NCBI GenBank assembly: GCA_963783095.1
Contig: CAWAMR010000008.1
Location: forward strand, 1 to 64,000
DNA: 64,000 bases
From: CAWAMR01 sp963783095
GTDB taxonomy: Bacteria; Planctomycetota; Planctomycetia; Gemmatales; Gemmataceae
Reading direction: 5' to 3'
Shown: one piece after another, positions 38,667-48,185 of the stretch
Position numbering within the stretch: position 1 is the first letter of the stretch
Layout: each line of letters begins with the position of its first letter
The notes under the pieces: model-generated
Databases searched by the model: none
What the model saw: only the letters and a program-made list of their open reading frames with translations
What the model was told of the DNA's origin: nothing
Position numbers and translations under genes: made by a program

Positions 38667-40435
38667 ACACTGCAAGCGCGGGCAAGCCGTCACTGCCGAT
38701 TGTTCCGATACCTGACCCGACGGCGATACCTCCCGAAATTCGCTCGGCGAAATCGTGGATCGTTTGGCGTGCGGAGTGGAAGAATCAAAAAGGCAAATGG
38801 AAACTGAACAAGGTTCCTTGTGACCCGGTGACGGGTCACAATTTAAGCATGGCCGATCGAGCAAGCTGGTCTAATCTCGAAGCGGCTATTGAGGCAGTCC
38901 AAAATCTCCGAAGCCGGCTCGGTAATCACTATGGCATCGGAATCGCGTTCCACGATGGGATCGGCGTCATCTGTGCAGACCTTGACGGCGACCTAATAGA
39001 CGGCATTTCCGAGCGGCTACAGTGGATATTAGATAACCACCCGACATGGATGGAAGTGTCGGTATCCGGAAATGGTGTTCATGCGTTTTACTTCGGTCGA
39101 TTCGATCGCAAGCGCAAAGTGCCCTGGCGTGGAAGCGCAGTGGAAATCTTTGGCACGGTGGGATTCATCGCAATTACGGGGAACGTCCTTGATGGAGCAT
39201 CCACGAACATTGGGGATGGTACGGCACTTGTTGCTGAGATTTTGACAGGCAACCGGAACAAAACTTCTACGCGAAATAAGGCAGGGGAAAGCCAGCGCTC
39301 CACGGAATCAATCTTCACCGATAGCCAGTTAATCGAGAAGGCAAAGCACGCCAGAAACGGCGCATTGTTTGGCCGGCTCTGGGCAGGGGACACGTCGGAC
39401 TATAACGGTGATGACTCACGCGCGGACCTTGCCTTGTGTTCTCATCTGAGTTTCTGGTGCGCCGGCGACCAGGAACGAATCGACCGGCTCTTTCGCCAGT
39501 CCGGTCTATACCGCGAGAAATGGGAACGTGAAGATTACCGCGAGGCGACGATTGAAAAAGCAACTGAGGGAAAAACGGAGTTTTTTTGCCCTAAGCCGAG
39601 AGCTAACGGCAAGCGTCAGGGTAAACAACCAGCATCGGAAATCGACGACGAGGACCAGTCCAAGACAGGTGCCTCAATCATCCTCAACTACTTCCGAGAA
39701 CGCTACCGGCCCGTATTCAAGCAAGGGAATTCAATCTTCTGTGAGGACGGGGAGGAAATTCCAATGAATGTGGCGACCGCCGTCCCCGACTCCAATCTGA
39801 TCGAAGAACTTGCTTATGCGGAGGATGCCCCAAAGTATCAAGGTGGTGGCATCAGACGCAATTCCCTCCCCGGATTTTTCAGAACCTGGTCGAAAGTCGC
39901 TTGGGGAGATTTGCTCAAGTCTTTGCCAGATGAGGACACGGCGACATTCAGCAATGACGCACCACCAGCGGAGGTATTTCGCCGACTGGTCCGTGAAGCG
40001 ATGCTGTCCGAGGTTGTACTTGGGGACATTATTCGCAAGAGTGGAGTTACCCAGACAGAGCGAAGAAGCCTGATTGACTGGTGCCACAAATTCGCAAAAA
40101 CTGGCCCGTGGCGTAGTATCCGCTCGAAAAAATGTTGGTGCAAATTGCAAGAGTTATCGGGAGGTGAACTCGAATTGACGGTGGCAATTCGCCATGAACT
40201 GTTCAGCCAAGTGGGGGCAGATCGCCGGTTGCGGGACATGGGAGCGAAGGCGTTCAGCCGCCGGGCTGCACGCTATGGGATTGGCAAATCAACCCCACAG
40301 GATCGACCTGGCGGGCAAAATGCCATCGTGCTTGCCCCGGAACTCATCGGTGATCTAATCGATTCACTACCAGAAATTGACACAGATTTTATCGGTTCAC
40401 TACCAGAAGTTGACACAGATTTGAAGCTGCCCTGA
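38663..40435 (+). CDS. Primase/polymerase (phage NrS-1-like)
   Basis: An intact 590-residue replication protein. ATG 38663 is used because MNTASAGKPS leads directly into the domain and couples to the tiny ORF. The N-terminal archaeo-eukaryotic-type primase fold shows SWIVWRAEWKNQKGKWKLNK, YGIGIAFHDGIGVICADLDG (the Asp-x-Asp metal site), SVSGNGVHAFYFGRF and GTVGFIAITGNVLD, similar to phage NrS-1 polymerase; a helical CxxC-free region follows (LALCSHLSFWCAGDQERIDR, as in NrS-1 HTH domains). The C-terminus carries an 11-residue tandem repeat. Such proteins start replication of phages, plasmids and satellites; no separate helicase gene adjoins. Confidence 0.75.
   Translation: MNTASAGKPSLPIVPIPDPTAIPPEIRSAKSWIVWRAEWKNQKGKWKLNKVPCDPVTGHNLSMADRASWSNLEAAIEAVQNLRSRLGNHYGIGIAFHDGIGVICADLDGDLIDGISERLQWILDNHPTWMEVSVSGNGVHAFYFGRFDRKRKVPWRGSAVEIFGTVGFIAITGNVLDGASTNIGDGTALVAEILTGNRNKTSTRNKAGESQRSTESIFTDSQLIEKAKHARNGALFGRLWAGDTSDYNGDDSRADLALCSHLSFWCAGDQERIDRLFRQSGLYREKWEREDYREATIEKATEGKTEFFCPKPRANGKRQGKQPASEIDDEDQSKTGASIILNYFRERYRPVFKQGNSIFCEDGEEIPMNVATAVPDSNLIEELAYAEDAPKYQGGGIRRNSLPGFFRTWSKVAWGDLLKSLPDEDTATFSNDAPPAEVFRRLVREAMLSEVVLGDIIRKSGVTQTERRSLIDWCHKFAKTGPWRSIRSKKCWCKLQELSGGELELTVAIRHELFSQVGADRRLRDMGAKAFSRRAARYGIGKSTPQDRPGGQNAIVLAPELIGDLIDSLPEIDTDFIGSLPEVDTDLKLP
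40358..40423 (+). repeat. Tandem 33-base repeat in the primase tail
   Basis: Two adjoining 33-base units (40358-40390 and 40391-40423) differ at three positions and encode IDSLPEIDTDF and IGSLPEVDTDL. The acidic repeat ends just before the stop. Confidence 0.85.
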
Positions 40436-40600
40436 TTTTGCGCAGCTTCAAATGCGCAAACACGTTGATTGGGGTTGCGCAAATCTCAGATGGCCAGAAT
40501 TTAGAGTAACCCCTTCTGTGAACATGTATTACAAAAACTTGGGTATTTGCACTCGCACGCGATGCGTATTTCTATGGTGCGTGCACGCACAGACCTCTAT
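40436..40600. repeat. TGCGCA iterons and a 14-base palindrome
   Basis: Right after the primase stop, TGCGCA occurs three times in about 50 bases (near 40438, 40454 and 40484, twice as TGCGCAAA), and a perfect palindrome, GTGCGTGCACGCAC, lies at 40577-40590. Iterons next to a primase gene are the usual look of a replication origin in small elements. No gene is seen in this gap. Confidence 0.45.
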
Positions 40601-40654
40601 CTCTCTAGGACATGAAGGTACGTCGTTCAGGTCGAGTACCCTAGTTCCCAAACC

Positions 40655-41263
40655 TCACTCGGTTTCGTCGCCGGTGGCTTTGGCAAGGAGCGTAAGCAAA
40701 GTTGTTAGCTCTTCATCGGTTAGGCTCTTGACGTTGGCTAAATCCAGCGTCGGGCCTTTACTCTTCGTGTCGGAATCCCCTTCAAATAGTTTCCGCCGCG
40801 CTTCAACGCAGGCAAGGATTTTGGCAAGGCAATCGAGATTGCCGATCCGCTCCTCTTTACGGACTGATTCTTTCGATTCGACGATGCGAGGTTCGGGATC
40901 TGCTTGAAGCTGGACGGGTTGGCCTTCGACCGGGCGCGGCGCAGGTGGTGGGACTTGATGTTCGCGCTTGACGCTCTTGTGGATCTAGGTGAATGGCTTC
41001 CGCGATCGTTCCCAAGCGTCATAGGCCAACCTCTGAACATCGTCGATGAGGGCCTTCTCTTCGGCTTTCATTTTGGCCCTGGTGATTTTAGCCTCTTCGT
41101 CCCATCCCTGCTTGATAGCGGCGATGTCGTTGCAGATGGTTTTGCGATCGACCTTCAGAATCTTGGCTATCTCTAATTGCGTTTTCTTTTGCTGAAGAAG
41201 CCTTGCCACCTTCAGCCGGCGTTCAGCCATATTCAGTTGATCTCTTTTGCCGCCGCGTGCCAT
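40655..41263 (-). CDS. HTH regulator with in-frame TAG
   Basis: The N-terminal half (MARGGKRDQLNMAERRLKVA, QKKTQLEIAKILKVDRKTIC) has a clear helix-turn-helix. After residue 92 a TAG (40987-40985) interrupts the frame, which then continues open for another 109 codons: IHKSVKREHQVPPPAPRPVE, KEERIGNLDCLAKILACVEA and DLANVKSLTDEELTTLLTLL to TGA at 40655. The second half has a paralogue at 42,528-42,842, so it is real coding sequence, not chance. A Gln codon changed to TAG, or read-through, are the two readings. Probably a regulator or small-terminase-like DNA-binding protein of the element. Confidence 0.6.
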
Positions 41264-41441
41264 TTTGAGGAGTTTTCTATGTGGGAATTTTCAAGGGGTG
41301 GTGCAGACCAATAATACTTCATTTTACTCGTGTTTTCCGTGAGAATTGAAAATTCGCCATCCGGCACCGGGTTTCCGCTCCTGAATGCGGTTCAGAAAAC
41401 CGCATTCCTTGGCCTCAAACGACCGCCGTACAGCCTAGTTT

Positions 41442-41999
41442 TCATTCATGGCCGGCGTCCCGTTTGCCAACAAGCTCGCGAAGGACTGCGGCGTAAGCTG
41501 CGGGGAGCATGGCACAGAGTTTGTCAAAGTCCGGTGGCTCCGTCATGCCGAGGATTCGCATCAATTTTTCGAGAGCTGCGAGTTTGTCATGAAGTTTGAT
41601 CTTCAGTGTCGTACCATGCCGATTGGTACGGGTTGAAATCTCTTCGATCACAGAGAGTTCTTCCGGGGTGAGCGAACTGCTTTCGTAGACGGTAAGTTGC
41701 CGGCCCTTCCATCTTGCGTAGATGCCGATGTTTGAGAAGGCTATTGCAGCGAGTTCCTCAAGAATCATTTCTTGGGAGATTTCGATGCGTTCCCGTCGCT
41801 CTGCTCGTCTTCGTTCAATTTCGGCCCGGACATTAACATTCTTTAACATCCTACAGCCTTGAACGCTGGCGACTGCACCCTTCCTCGACCCGCATCGGAC
41901 GGCAGCTTGAGTAGCGTTGTAGTCAAGCATGTACTCATCGACAAAACGGGATTGAGCGTCTGTAAGTGCCACGGTCCACTCTGCTTTGACTTTGGGCAT
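41442..41999 (-). CDS. Phage terminase small subunit
   Basis: An intact 185-residue protein of the Terminase_2 type: WTVALTDAQSRFVDEYMLDY, NATQAAVRCGSRKGAVASVQ and GCRMLKNVNVRAEIERRRAE form the N-terminal HTH that binds the packaging site, followed by a coiled-coil oligomerisation part (EISQEMILEELAAIAFSNIG) and KLAALEKLMRILGM. The small subunit recognises phage DNA for packaging. No large terminase subunit, portal or capsid gene is present here, which in PICI-type satellites is the means of redirecting a helper phage's packaging machinery. Confidence 0.8.
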   Translation of the reverse strand: MPKVKAEWTVALTDAQSRFVDEYMLDYNATQAAVRCGSRKGAVASVQGCRMLKNVNVRAEIERRRAERRERIEISQEMILEELAAIAFSNIGIYARWKGRQLTVYESSSLTPEELSVIEEISTRTNRHGTTLKIKLHDKLAALEKLMRILGMTEPPDFDKLCAMLPAAYAAVLRELVGKRDAGHE

Positions 42000-42156
42000 C
42001 TACCACTGCTATTGTACCAATCTGCCTTGTCCAAATTCGCCGGTTAATCTTCAGCCTCCCGATGGCTCGATTCTCTTGCAAACAACATCGTGAGGCATAG
42101 AAATGCTTCGGACAGCAAACACTGCTCACGATTCAGCAGAAAAAACGGGGGCGGTC

Positions 42157-42306
42157 ATGATCGAGATCATACGCGAATGTACGCCGGAAGAGACAAAGGA
42201 GCAGGCTCGCTATCTGGCAGATACACCGGTGCAAATCGAGGTATTGCGACCATGCATAACTGTCGTCGAACGGTTGATTTCCTTGCTTCTTGCGAAGCTC
42301 GCCTAA
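42157..42306 (+). CDS. Possible small acidic protein
   Basis: A 49-residue frame from ATG 42157 (MIEIIRECTPEETKEQARYL) with a G-rich stretch (GGGGGCGG) just upstream, ending VVERLISLLLAKLA. The charged first half and hydrophobic last helix look protein-like, but it is short and on the strand opposite to its neighbours. No family recognised. Confidence 0.3.
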   Translation: MIEIIRECTPEETKEQARYLADTPVQIEVLRPCITVVERLISLLLAKLA

Positions 42307-42527
42307 CACAATCTGATCGTGCAGCAACGGTCATTTCCGCCCCTGATCCCTCAACATGGCATCCGCTCTGGCCAACGCCGCTCCAGCCTTGCTGCGTGTG
42401 ATGTCCGTCACGATCACCTGTAGCTTGGGGATTCCGTCATCGTCGATCTCGATTGTGATTGTTCTCGGCGTCCTGCTCGTCGTGGGAAGCACGATTCTAG
42501 TTATCGTTATTCGGAAGCGCGATCAGG

Positions 42528-42842
42528 TCACACAGAAACCGGGACAAGAGACTACCCAACCAAGTAAGGCAAAGAGCGTAAGAAACGTGTCGAGTTCTTT
42601 ATTGGAAAGACCCTTTAGGTTTTTCAAGTCGAATGGGTTTGCGGTCGAAGCGTCGGGTTTCAGCCCGCGAACCTTGATGCGATCCATGATGCAGGCTCGA
42701 ATCTCTGCGAGAAATGCAGGATTGCCAACACGATCTTCTTTCTTGGTAATTTCTTTGGTTTCGGTGTTTGTGGTTCGAGCGGATCTTGAAGAGGTTGTTT
42801 GGCATCAGGAGGAACTCCACGGGACACTATCGCCCGCTTCAT
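42528..42842 (-). pseudogene. Duplicate of the HTH regulator's C-terminal module
   Basis: Begins MKRAIVSRGVPPDAKQPLQD at 42842, 28 bases after the SIR2-like gene, and, after one frame change near 42,755, reads TKEITKKEDRVGNPAFLAEI, RACIMDRIK and DLKNLKGLSNKELDTFLTLF to TGA at 42528. This aligns with KEERIGNLDCLAKILACVEA and DLANVKSLTDEELTTLLTLL of the regulator at 40,655-41,263. The HTH half is absent. It is a decayed partial paralogue. Confidence 0.6.
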
Positions 42843-42869
42843 CCAATTTGCGCATACCGACAGACTTGT

Positions 42870-43791
42870 TCAAATCCGGCTTGAAAGGAACCCTGCAAAG
42901 TCTCGTTGGTTTTTTCTGGACGCCTTTCGCGCCCATTTTTGAAAATCATCAATGTCGGGTGAACAGTAAACGACTTTCGCTGAGGTAGACTGTAAGTGGT
43001 CCCAAATATGTCGATCATGCTCACGAACCGCAACGCCGATGATAACAATTGTTTCTGCTTCCTTGATAGCTTTGGCAAGCAAGTTTCTCTGAGTCAGGAG
43101 AAACTCAGGGCACGTCACAACCGTCTTTGACGGTTCAATGAACGACATTACTGGTGGCACGAATTCATCTCTTAGGCGCTGACGAGCCAAAGGAACATCT
43201 CGCTCGAAAACAACAGGCGCACCTGTAATTCGATTACCAAGACCCACGAGGGTCGCCTGTCCGACAATCCGCCCTGGCTCGATCAAAAGAGTACAGCATC
43301 CGTGCGGCAAACATAGCCGCACGCAGCTATCGTCCCACGGATTCAGGCAAAAGGTTATTCCCGATTTTTCTCAGCGCCATCGGTAATAATAACTCATAGT
43401 TAAGCGACGCCACAACGCCCTTCCAACTATTCTTATTCATTCCTTCGGCCAGCCTCAAATAAAGGCTTTTTTCGGTCGGAACAAAATCCAAAAAGAACTC
43501 AGCCATGCTCCTTATGAGGGGTCCTGTCAGATGGGCGGGGTACTTGGCGGTTGGGCTAAAGCCGGGCGACAGCGGTAAAGGAATGTCATTTCCTAATCGA
43601 CGAAATGCATCTTCAAAATTATTCTTGAATTCATCAGGATACGGAACGGGCAGCGTCCCCCAAAGTTTTGGAGAAAAACGACTCAATTCATCGAACAGAT
43701 GATTGCACAACGGGGGCACGCGAACCCCTTTAGGCTCTGAGCCAAAGCTGGCACCTGCCCCGAACAGTATCAATGCTCGATTACCGTCCAT
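42870..43791 (-). pseudogene. SIR2-like defence protein, one frameshift
   Basis: MDGNRALILFGAGASFGSEP at the start holds the GAGxS NAD-binding motif of SIR2-like proteins; GVVASLNYELLLPMALRKIG gives the conserved Asn region, and after a frame change at the T4 run near 43,348 come NPWDDSCVRLCLPHGC (with the conserved PHG) and AETIVIIGVAVREHDRHIWD, the last Rossmann strand. Corrected length is about 306 residues. SIR2-like proteins in defence islands (as in Thoeris, DSR or SIR2-HerA) destroy NAD+ on phage infection. No standard partner adjoins; its nearest neighbours are ietS upstream and the regulator-like remnant downstream. Confidence 0.65.
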
Positions 43792-45300
43792 TCAAACTCC
43801 GTTCGGTTCGGACCCCATGTGCCTATTCCCTGACTGGTTATCTCTGCAACTTCCTCACGTCGTTGAAGAAGATTCTTACCCGCCCTCCCGACTCGCTCAT
43901 CTCCTTTGTTCGTAAGTACCTTCTCTGCGTGGCTTTTTGTTAGGAAAGGATCTCTGTCGTCACATTCGCCAGAGTAACGATCGGGGTATACAACTCGATT
44001 TCCTCGGACTCGCTCTCCAGAGAAACGATCAGACTGTAACGTGCTTTTGAGTCGTAACGACCCAGATGGCGCCTGTCACGCCACCAACCGCCTGTGGGAT
44101 ACACGACAATGTTTTCGCACTTGGCGAGATCAATTGCTCGTCCGACCCACCAGTCGGAGTGAATAGAGCCGTGAGTTCGTCCGTTTTCGCCAATAACCCA
44201 ATTCCGAGACTCTGTGGCCTGGCCAGTGGGACGCACGTTTGGCGGGTTCCAGAACTCACGGGATATGCGTTGCTTGAACATATCCAAGTTTTCAGTCAGC
44301 CGGATTACGTCGAATCGTAGACCGTGTGAGGCGTAACGATCGCTGGCGCATCCAGCCGACGCTGCCGGGGCTGGGTTCGATGAAATACGAAAGCGTGATC
44401 CGCATTCTGATTTGGAGCGTGTCGTACTGTTCCAGGATGTCGATAGGCCACGGCAACTGGTGGACGTGCATCTCAAAACTGCGGAATTCTGATTTCTTTT
44501 TCTGAAACGGCTGCAACTCGCCTTCGTACATCAGCGTAACTTTATTTTCTGCGCTGGCCAGCGCGCGTTCCAGATCAGGAACGCCGTAACCATAACAACG
44601 CAGACGCCGTTGTGCTTCGCCTTTTGTGTTTAGCGGAAATCGTTCGATCATCTTGTCATTCCAATTGGCGGAATGAACCATAAGAGCACGCACAGTTTCC
44701 GGCCATAATTTCGGATAGTGGCTCCAGATAATCGCAGCGTATCGCGCGGCCAAAGCTGTCGCCGGGCTGGTATCGTGCGTAGTGTCAAACAGACGGCCGT
44801 CACGCAAGCATGTTGTTAGCAATGACAGATCGTCGTTATCCATGCGGCCCAGCGACGCGTGCTGCAAGTAATTGCCGCCCTCCATGACAATGTCAGGCTT
44901 GGTCGGCCAGCCCTTTTGGTTGTCCTCGGGCCAGGGCAGCGACGTGCGACTGCGCGGGCTGAGGTCGCCGGCCTCAGCCAGCGGTTCCCAGCCTTCAACA
45001 TCTGTCTCCACCCAAACCTTGTCAGTAACCGCGCCCACTGTCAGGGCGTTCCAAGCTTGCCCCGGATCATCGATATGCCCACGCTGGCAATTGTGGTCGT
45101 GGTAAACGTATTCGTCCGAGTCGAATTCGTCGCGGATGTTTCCGGCCGCAACGAACATGAGCATTGGCTTGTCGGTGACAGTACCAAAGCACAGGTCATC
45201 AACCGCACCAGACCACAGGCTGGGAAGTCCCCTGTCCCGATCATCTGCGCTAATGGCCATGCACAAGACGCGGTTTCGTTTGGCGTCCGCGATGTGCACC

Positions 45301-46848
45301 GGGTGTGGCAAAATTTCCTGGCATACCTAACCCTTTGAGGGCAAATGACTTTCCCAGTAGACCTTCCATTGGTCACTCTGTGAAAGCGATTCGATCCCCA
45401 TGATGGCCTCGGCGTTCGGCGGATCCCAGCGCATTCCTGGGCCTTTCACACGTTCCGTAAGTGTTCTGCAGGTCGCTTCCGTTGGGCCGCTGCCAATCTG
45501 CCACCCCTTGGCGATGAATTCGGGATAGCGGATCATGTCCGACCGCTCGCTCACGTAAAAGAGCAACTCGTCGGCGTGCGCACGCTGGCCTCGTTTGAGG
45601 CCGACGCGCCATTGTAGGAGCGACTCCCAAGCAGGCTTGTAGCCTTCGTGCTTGAACAAATGGAGCAGGTCCACCGCCCATTTCTTTCCCGTTTCGTCCC
45701 CATCACCGTAGATTTCCCGCCGCGTTTTGTGAACGCGCTCGCTCAGGTGATAGAAATCCAGACCCAGCGCATCCAGATTCAGATTCTGTCGCTCGACTTG
45801 ATTGCGGATCCACGGCGCACCGTCGACATTGCCGATCTTCTCGTCCGCTTCATCCAAATGAATGCGGTCTGCTTCTCGACGCATCAGGCGTCCCGCTACT
45901 TGGTGGTCGCCTTTGGTCCCCGACACCAAGCGATGGTCTTGCGTTTCGTCGTAGAAGGCTACGATCTTGAATTCCTTGTATTTCTGGTCCGTGCCGACTT
46001 TTCGAGGCGGCAGAGGCTTTGCCTTCTTGCCGCGACGCCGACGCTTTGCCTTGGTCTTCTCACGCCGTTTCTTTTTCTCGACGTCCGTCACCTGGGGCAC
46101 CATCACCCCATCGCTGCCGAAGTAAACCCGCGTACCGGCCGCTTCCGTTTTGCAATCGCTGGCCGACCAATTGACGGGTAACTTTCCCTCCTTCTGCCTC
46201 GCGCGATCTGCGCCCCTCCGTCTCCACTAGGCACCGGAATGATTCGCCGCTGATCTGCACTTGAGCCGTACGACCCAAGTTGTCGGCTGACTTGTCGAAG
46301 CTCCTGCCATCACGGTTGAGCCGACAGGCCATCTCGCGCACGCCCAGGCTGATGGTCGCTTCGACCGCATCGACCCAAGCGTCCAGCGGTGTCGTTGTGC
46401 CTTCGTCCGGCGAATGCCAGCGCCGCCGCCACAGTCGGATGCGGCCGTTGATCGTCAGAATGCTGTACTCCTGCCGTCCTTTATTTCGCTTGCTCTTTCC
46501 GGTCTTCGCATCCTGCGGAGGGGGGAAAAGCGGCTTCCGCCGCATCGATCCGCATCTGGGCTGCTCGCTCGAATGCCTCACATCTCAGCTTTGCGAACAG
46601 GTCGCGAACTTGCTCCTCACTTCCCGAAATGATGTGGCCTCGCGTCGCGTCGTTGACTGCATCCGCCACCTTTCCAAGGATTTCTTCGACCCGTTGTCGC
46701 ATTGATTCAATGTACGCTTCGCGGGAAAACTTCGGTTCTGGCTGCATGATAGGATCCTGGTCATGGTGCTCAATTCCTTCCGCTCAACACACCTTTTACC
46801 TATCTTGACCAAACTACTCAAAATGCGCCAGGAAATTTTGCCACACCC
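45301..46848 (-). mobile_element. ISKra4-family insertion sequence
   Basis: A 1,548-base element with perfect 22-base terminal inverted repeats, starting GGGTGTGGCAAAATTTCC on the plus strand at 45,301 and on the minus strand at 46,848. Flanks are ATGTGCACC (left) and ATGTGCGCC (right), a 9-base target duplication with one mismatch, as expected for the ISKra4 subgroup. It sits inside ietS, between the catalytic His and Ser. Confidence 0.88.
45327..46747 (-). pseudogene. ISKra4-family transposase, two frame changes
   Basis: A DDE transposase of about 470 residues, read in three pieces: MQPEPKFSREAYIESMRQRV to AAFPPSAG; then, shifting at a run of six C near 46,520, QEYSILTINGRIRLWRRRWH to FRCLVETEGR; then, after a change near 46,205, KLPVNWSASDCKTEAAGTRV, YFGSDGVMVPQVTD (first Asp), VAFYDETQDHRLVSG, the middle LDALGLDFYHLSERVHKTRR and IGSGPTEATCRTLTERVKGP (Glu) to the stop. 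The C-run could be a programmed slip site; the second change has no such run. Confidence 0.78.
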
Positions 46849-48185
46849 ATGTGCGCCAAGGCGACACCGTCCTGCATGACACGGCCATAATCGGGCGGAC
46901 TGTTTTCCGCCGGCCAGGGCGGCAAGATCTTGACCGACTCCAGACGGTGGCGAAGGACGATCGCGTCGGTCCTGGTGAGCATCTCGGTCAAGCAGCCGTA
47001 CAAGGCATTTCCCGCCATACCGGTCCCGTGCTGATTTCGTAAGGTGTCGGAAACCCCCCATTCCTCGACGCTCGTGTGCATTGCTTCTTCGGCCAAGCCA
47101 ATTTCCAGAATCGGGTGATCGCGATGCACGCCGCCGTCCAGAATGGTCACGCAGGGCGCATCGTCGCTTGCTTTCGTCAATCGTTCCACCAATTCGTCGG
47201 AATACTCAAGCTGCTCGCGTGCCTCCATGTCCGCATAGTATGTCGCTAACTCTTTTGCTTTTCGCAACTCGGCAAGCATCGCAATCAGGTCGATGGACGC
47301 TGCCAGTCGTTTGGCAGACGTGTAAGCATGAACGACGACGCGCTCCGGGAAGGCCACGTACCGATCGCTGACTCGTGTGATTCCAACGGCGGCGGCACGA
47401 CCCTTGAACCGCTGATGAATGTCCAATGCTTCATGCCGGTATCCTCGCAACCAGACCTCGAACCACATCTTTTCGTTTTCGTCGGGATACTCAAGCATGT
47501 CTTGCCAGAAGTCCCGCACCAGGGCCAAGCGAACCTTGGCAATGCTTTCAACCAGTTTCTCGTTTTTGCGGTGCGTCTCAACGAGAGTTGCGAGCTTGCC
47601 GACGTGCTTTATGAAGTCTGCTTCTTTCGCTTCTTCCATGATAAACCCGACGGTAACGTAACCATCCTTGCGGGAGACGGCACGGTATTTCTTGAAGCCG
47701 TTGTCTGGATCGGCCTTTTCGACGAGCGTGTCTTCGTTTGCTTCAACGGTGCGGAATTTTAGAATCACACTGCGCGCGTATTCGTTCACTAGCTTCAGGA
47801 ATTCCCCAAGCCCGTCTTCGGGAACGAACACTTTGGCGATTTGAACGTCGCCTTCGAGTTTCAAACTGACTAACTGAATTCCCACGCGCAATCGTTCCAA
47901 GCTGTCGATACTTAGATCGAATTTGGGATCGCTCTCGAACGTAAGAACGACACCTTCGGGTTGCCATGCAGTAAGATTCGGATATTTCTTTTCAGACGCG
48001 GTGCGCTGGGCAGACGCGTTTGCCTTAGCATCTTGGAGTTGTTTACGAACCATGCGAGCATGAGCATCTTTTTTGGGTCGTTCGGGTCGTATGAACGTGT
48101 CGTCATCCCCACCGCCACCACCAGCATACGTGTAATCTGCTGCTTCTTCAGTGTCGGTCATCCGGAGGTGGGGCTTGCCGTCCAT

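Larger units (their letters stand above)
43940..48185 (-). pseudogene. ietS: IetS-type subtilase split by an ISKra4 element
   Basis: The protease half of an IetAS pair. The first 455 codons (48,185 to 46,849) carry a long N-terminal domain, then APCVTILDGGVHRDHPIL (catalytic Asp) and RNQHGTGMAGNALYG (catalytic His). The insertion sequence 45,301-46,848 follows. The rest (45,300 to 43,940) carries LFDTTHDTSPATALAARYAA with the catalytic Ser, and, after a frame change near 44,360, the beta-rich tail (GSIHSDWWVGRAIDLAKCEN). Joining the two sides and removing one 9-base target copy restores one frame (ALAHIADAKRN). Its ATG abuts the ietA stop. IetAS is known as an anti-phage/incompatibility system; this copy is disrupted. 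Confidence 0.82.

Noticed and set aside
42356..42988. Plus-strand frame of 210 codons with a hydrophobic start
   Set aside because: It lies opposite the SIR2-like gene end and the duplicated module, whose minus-strand translations show real similarity.
35380..44000. A full prophage
   Set aside because: Apart from the small terminase no packaging, capsid, tail or lysis gene could be found.
46505..46530. C6 run in the ISKra4 transposase as a programmed frameshift
   Set aside because: Possible, but a second frame change in the same gene has no slip site, and errors are common throughout, so I did not claim it.
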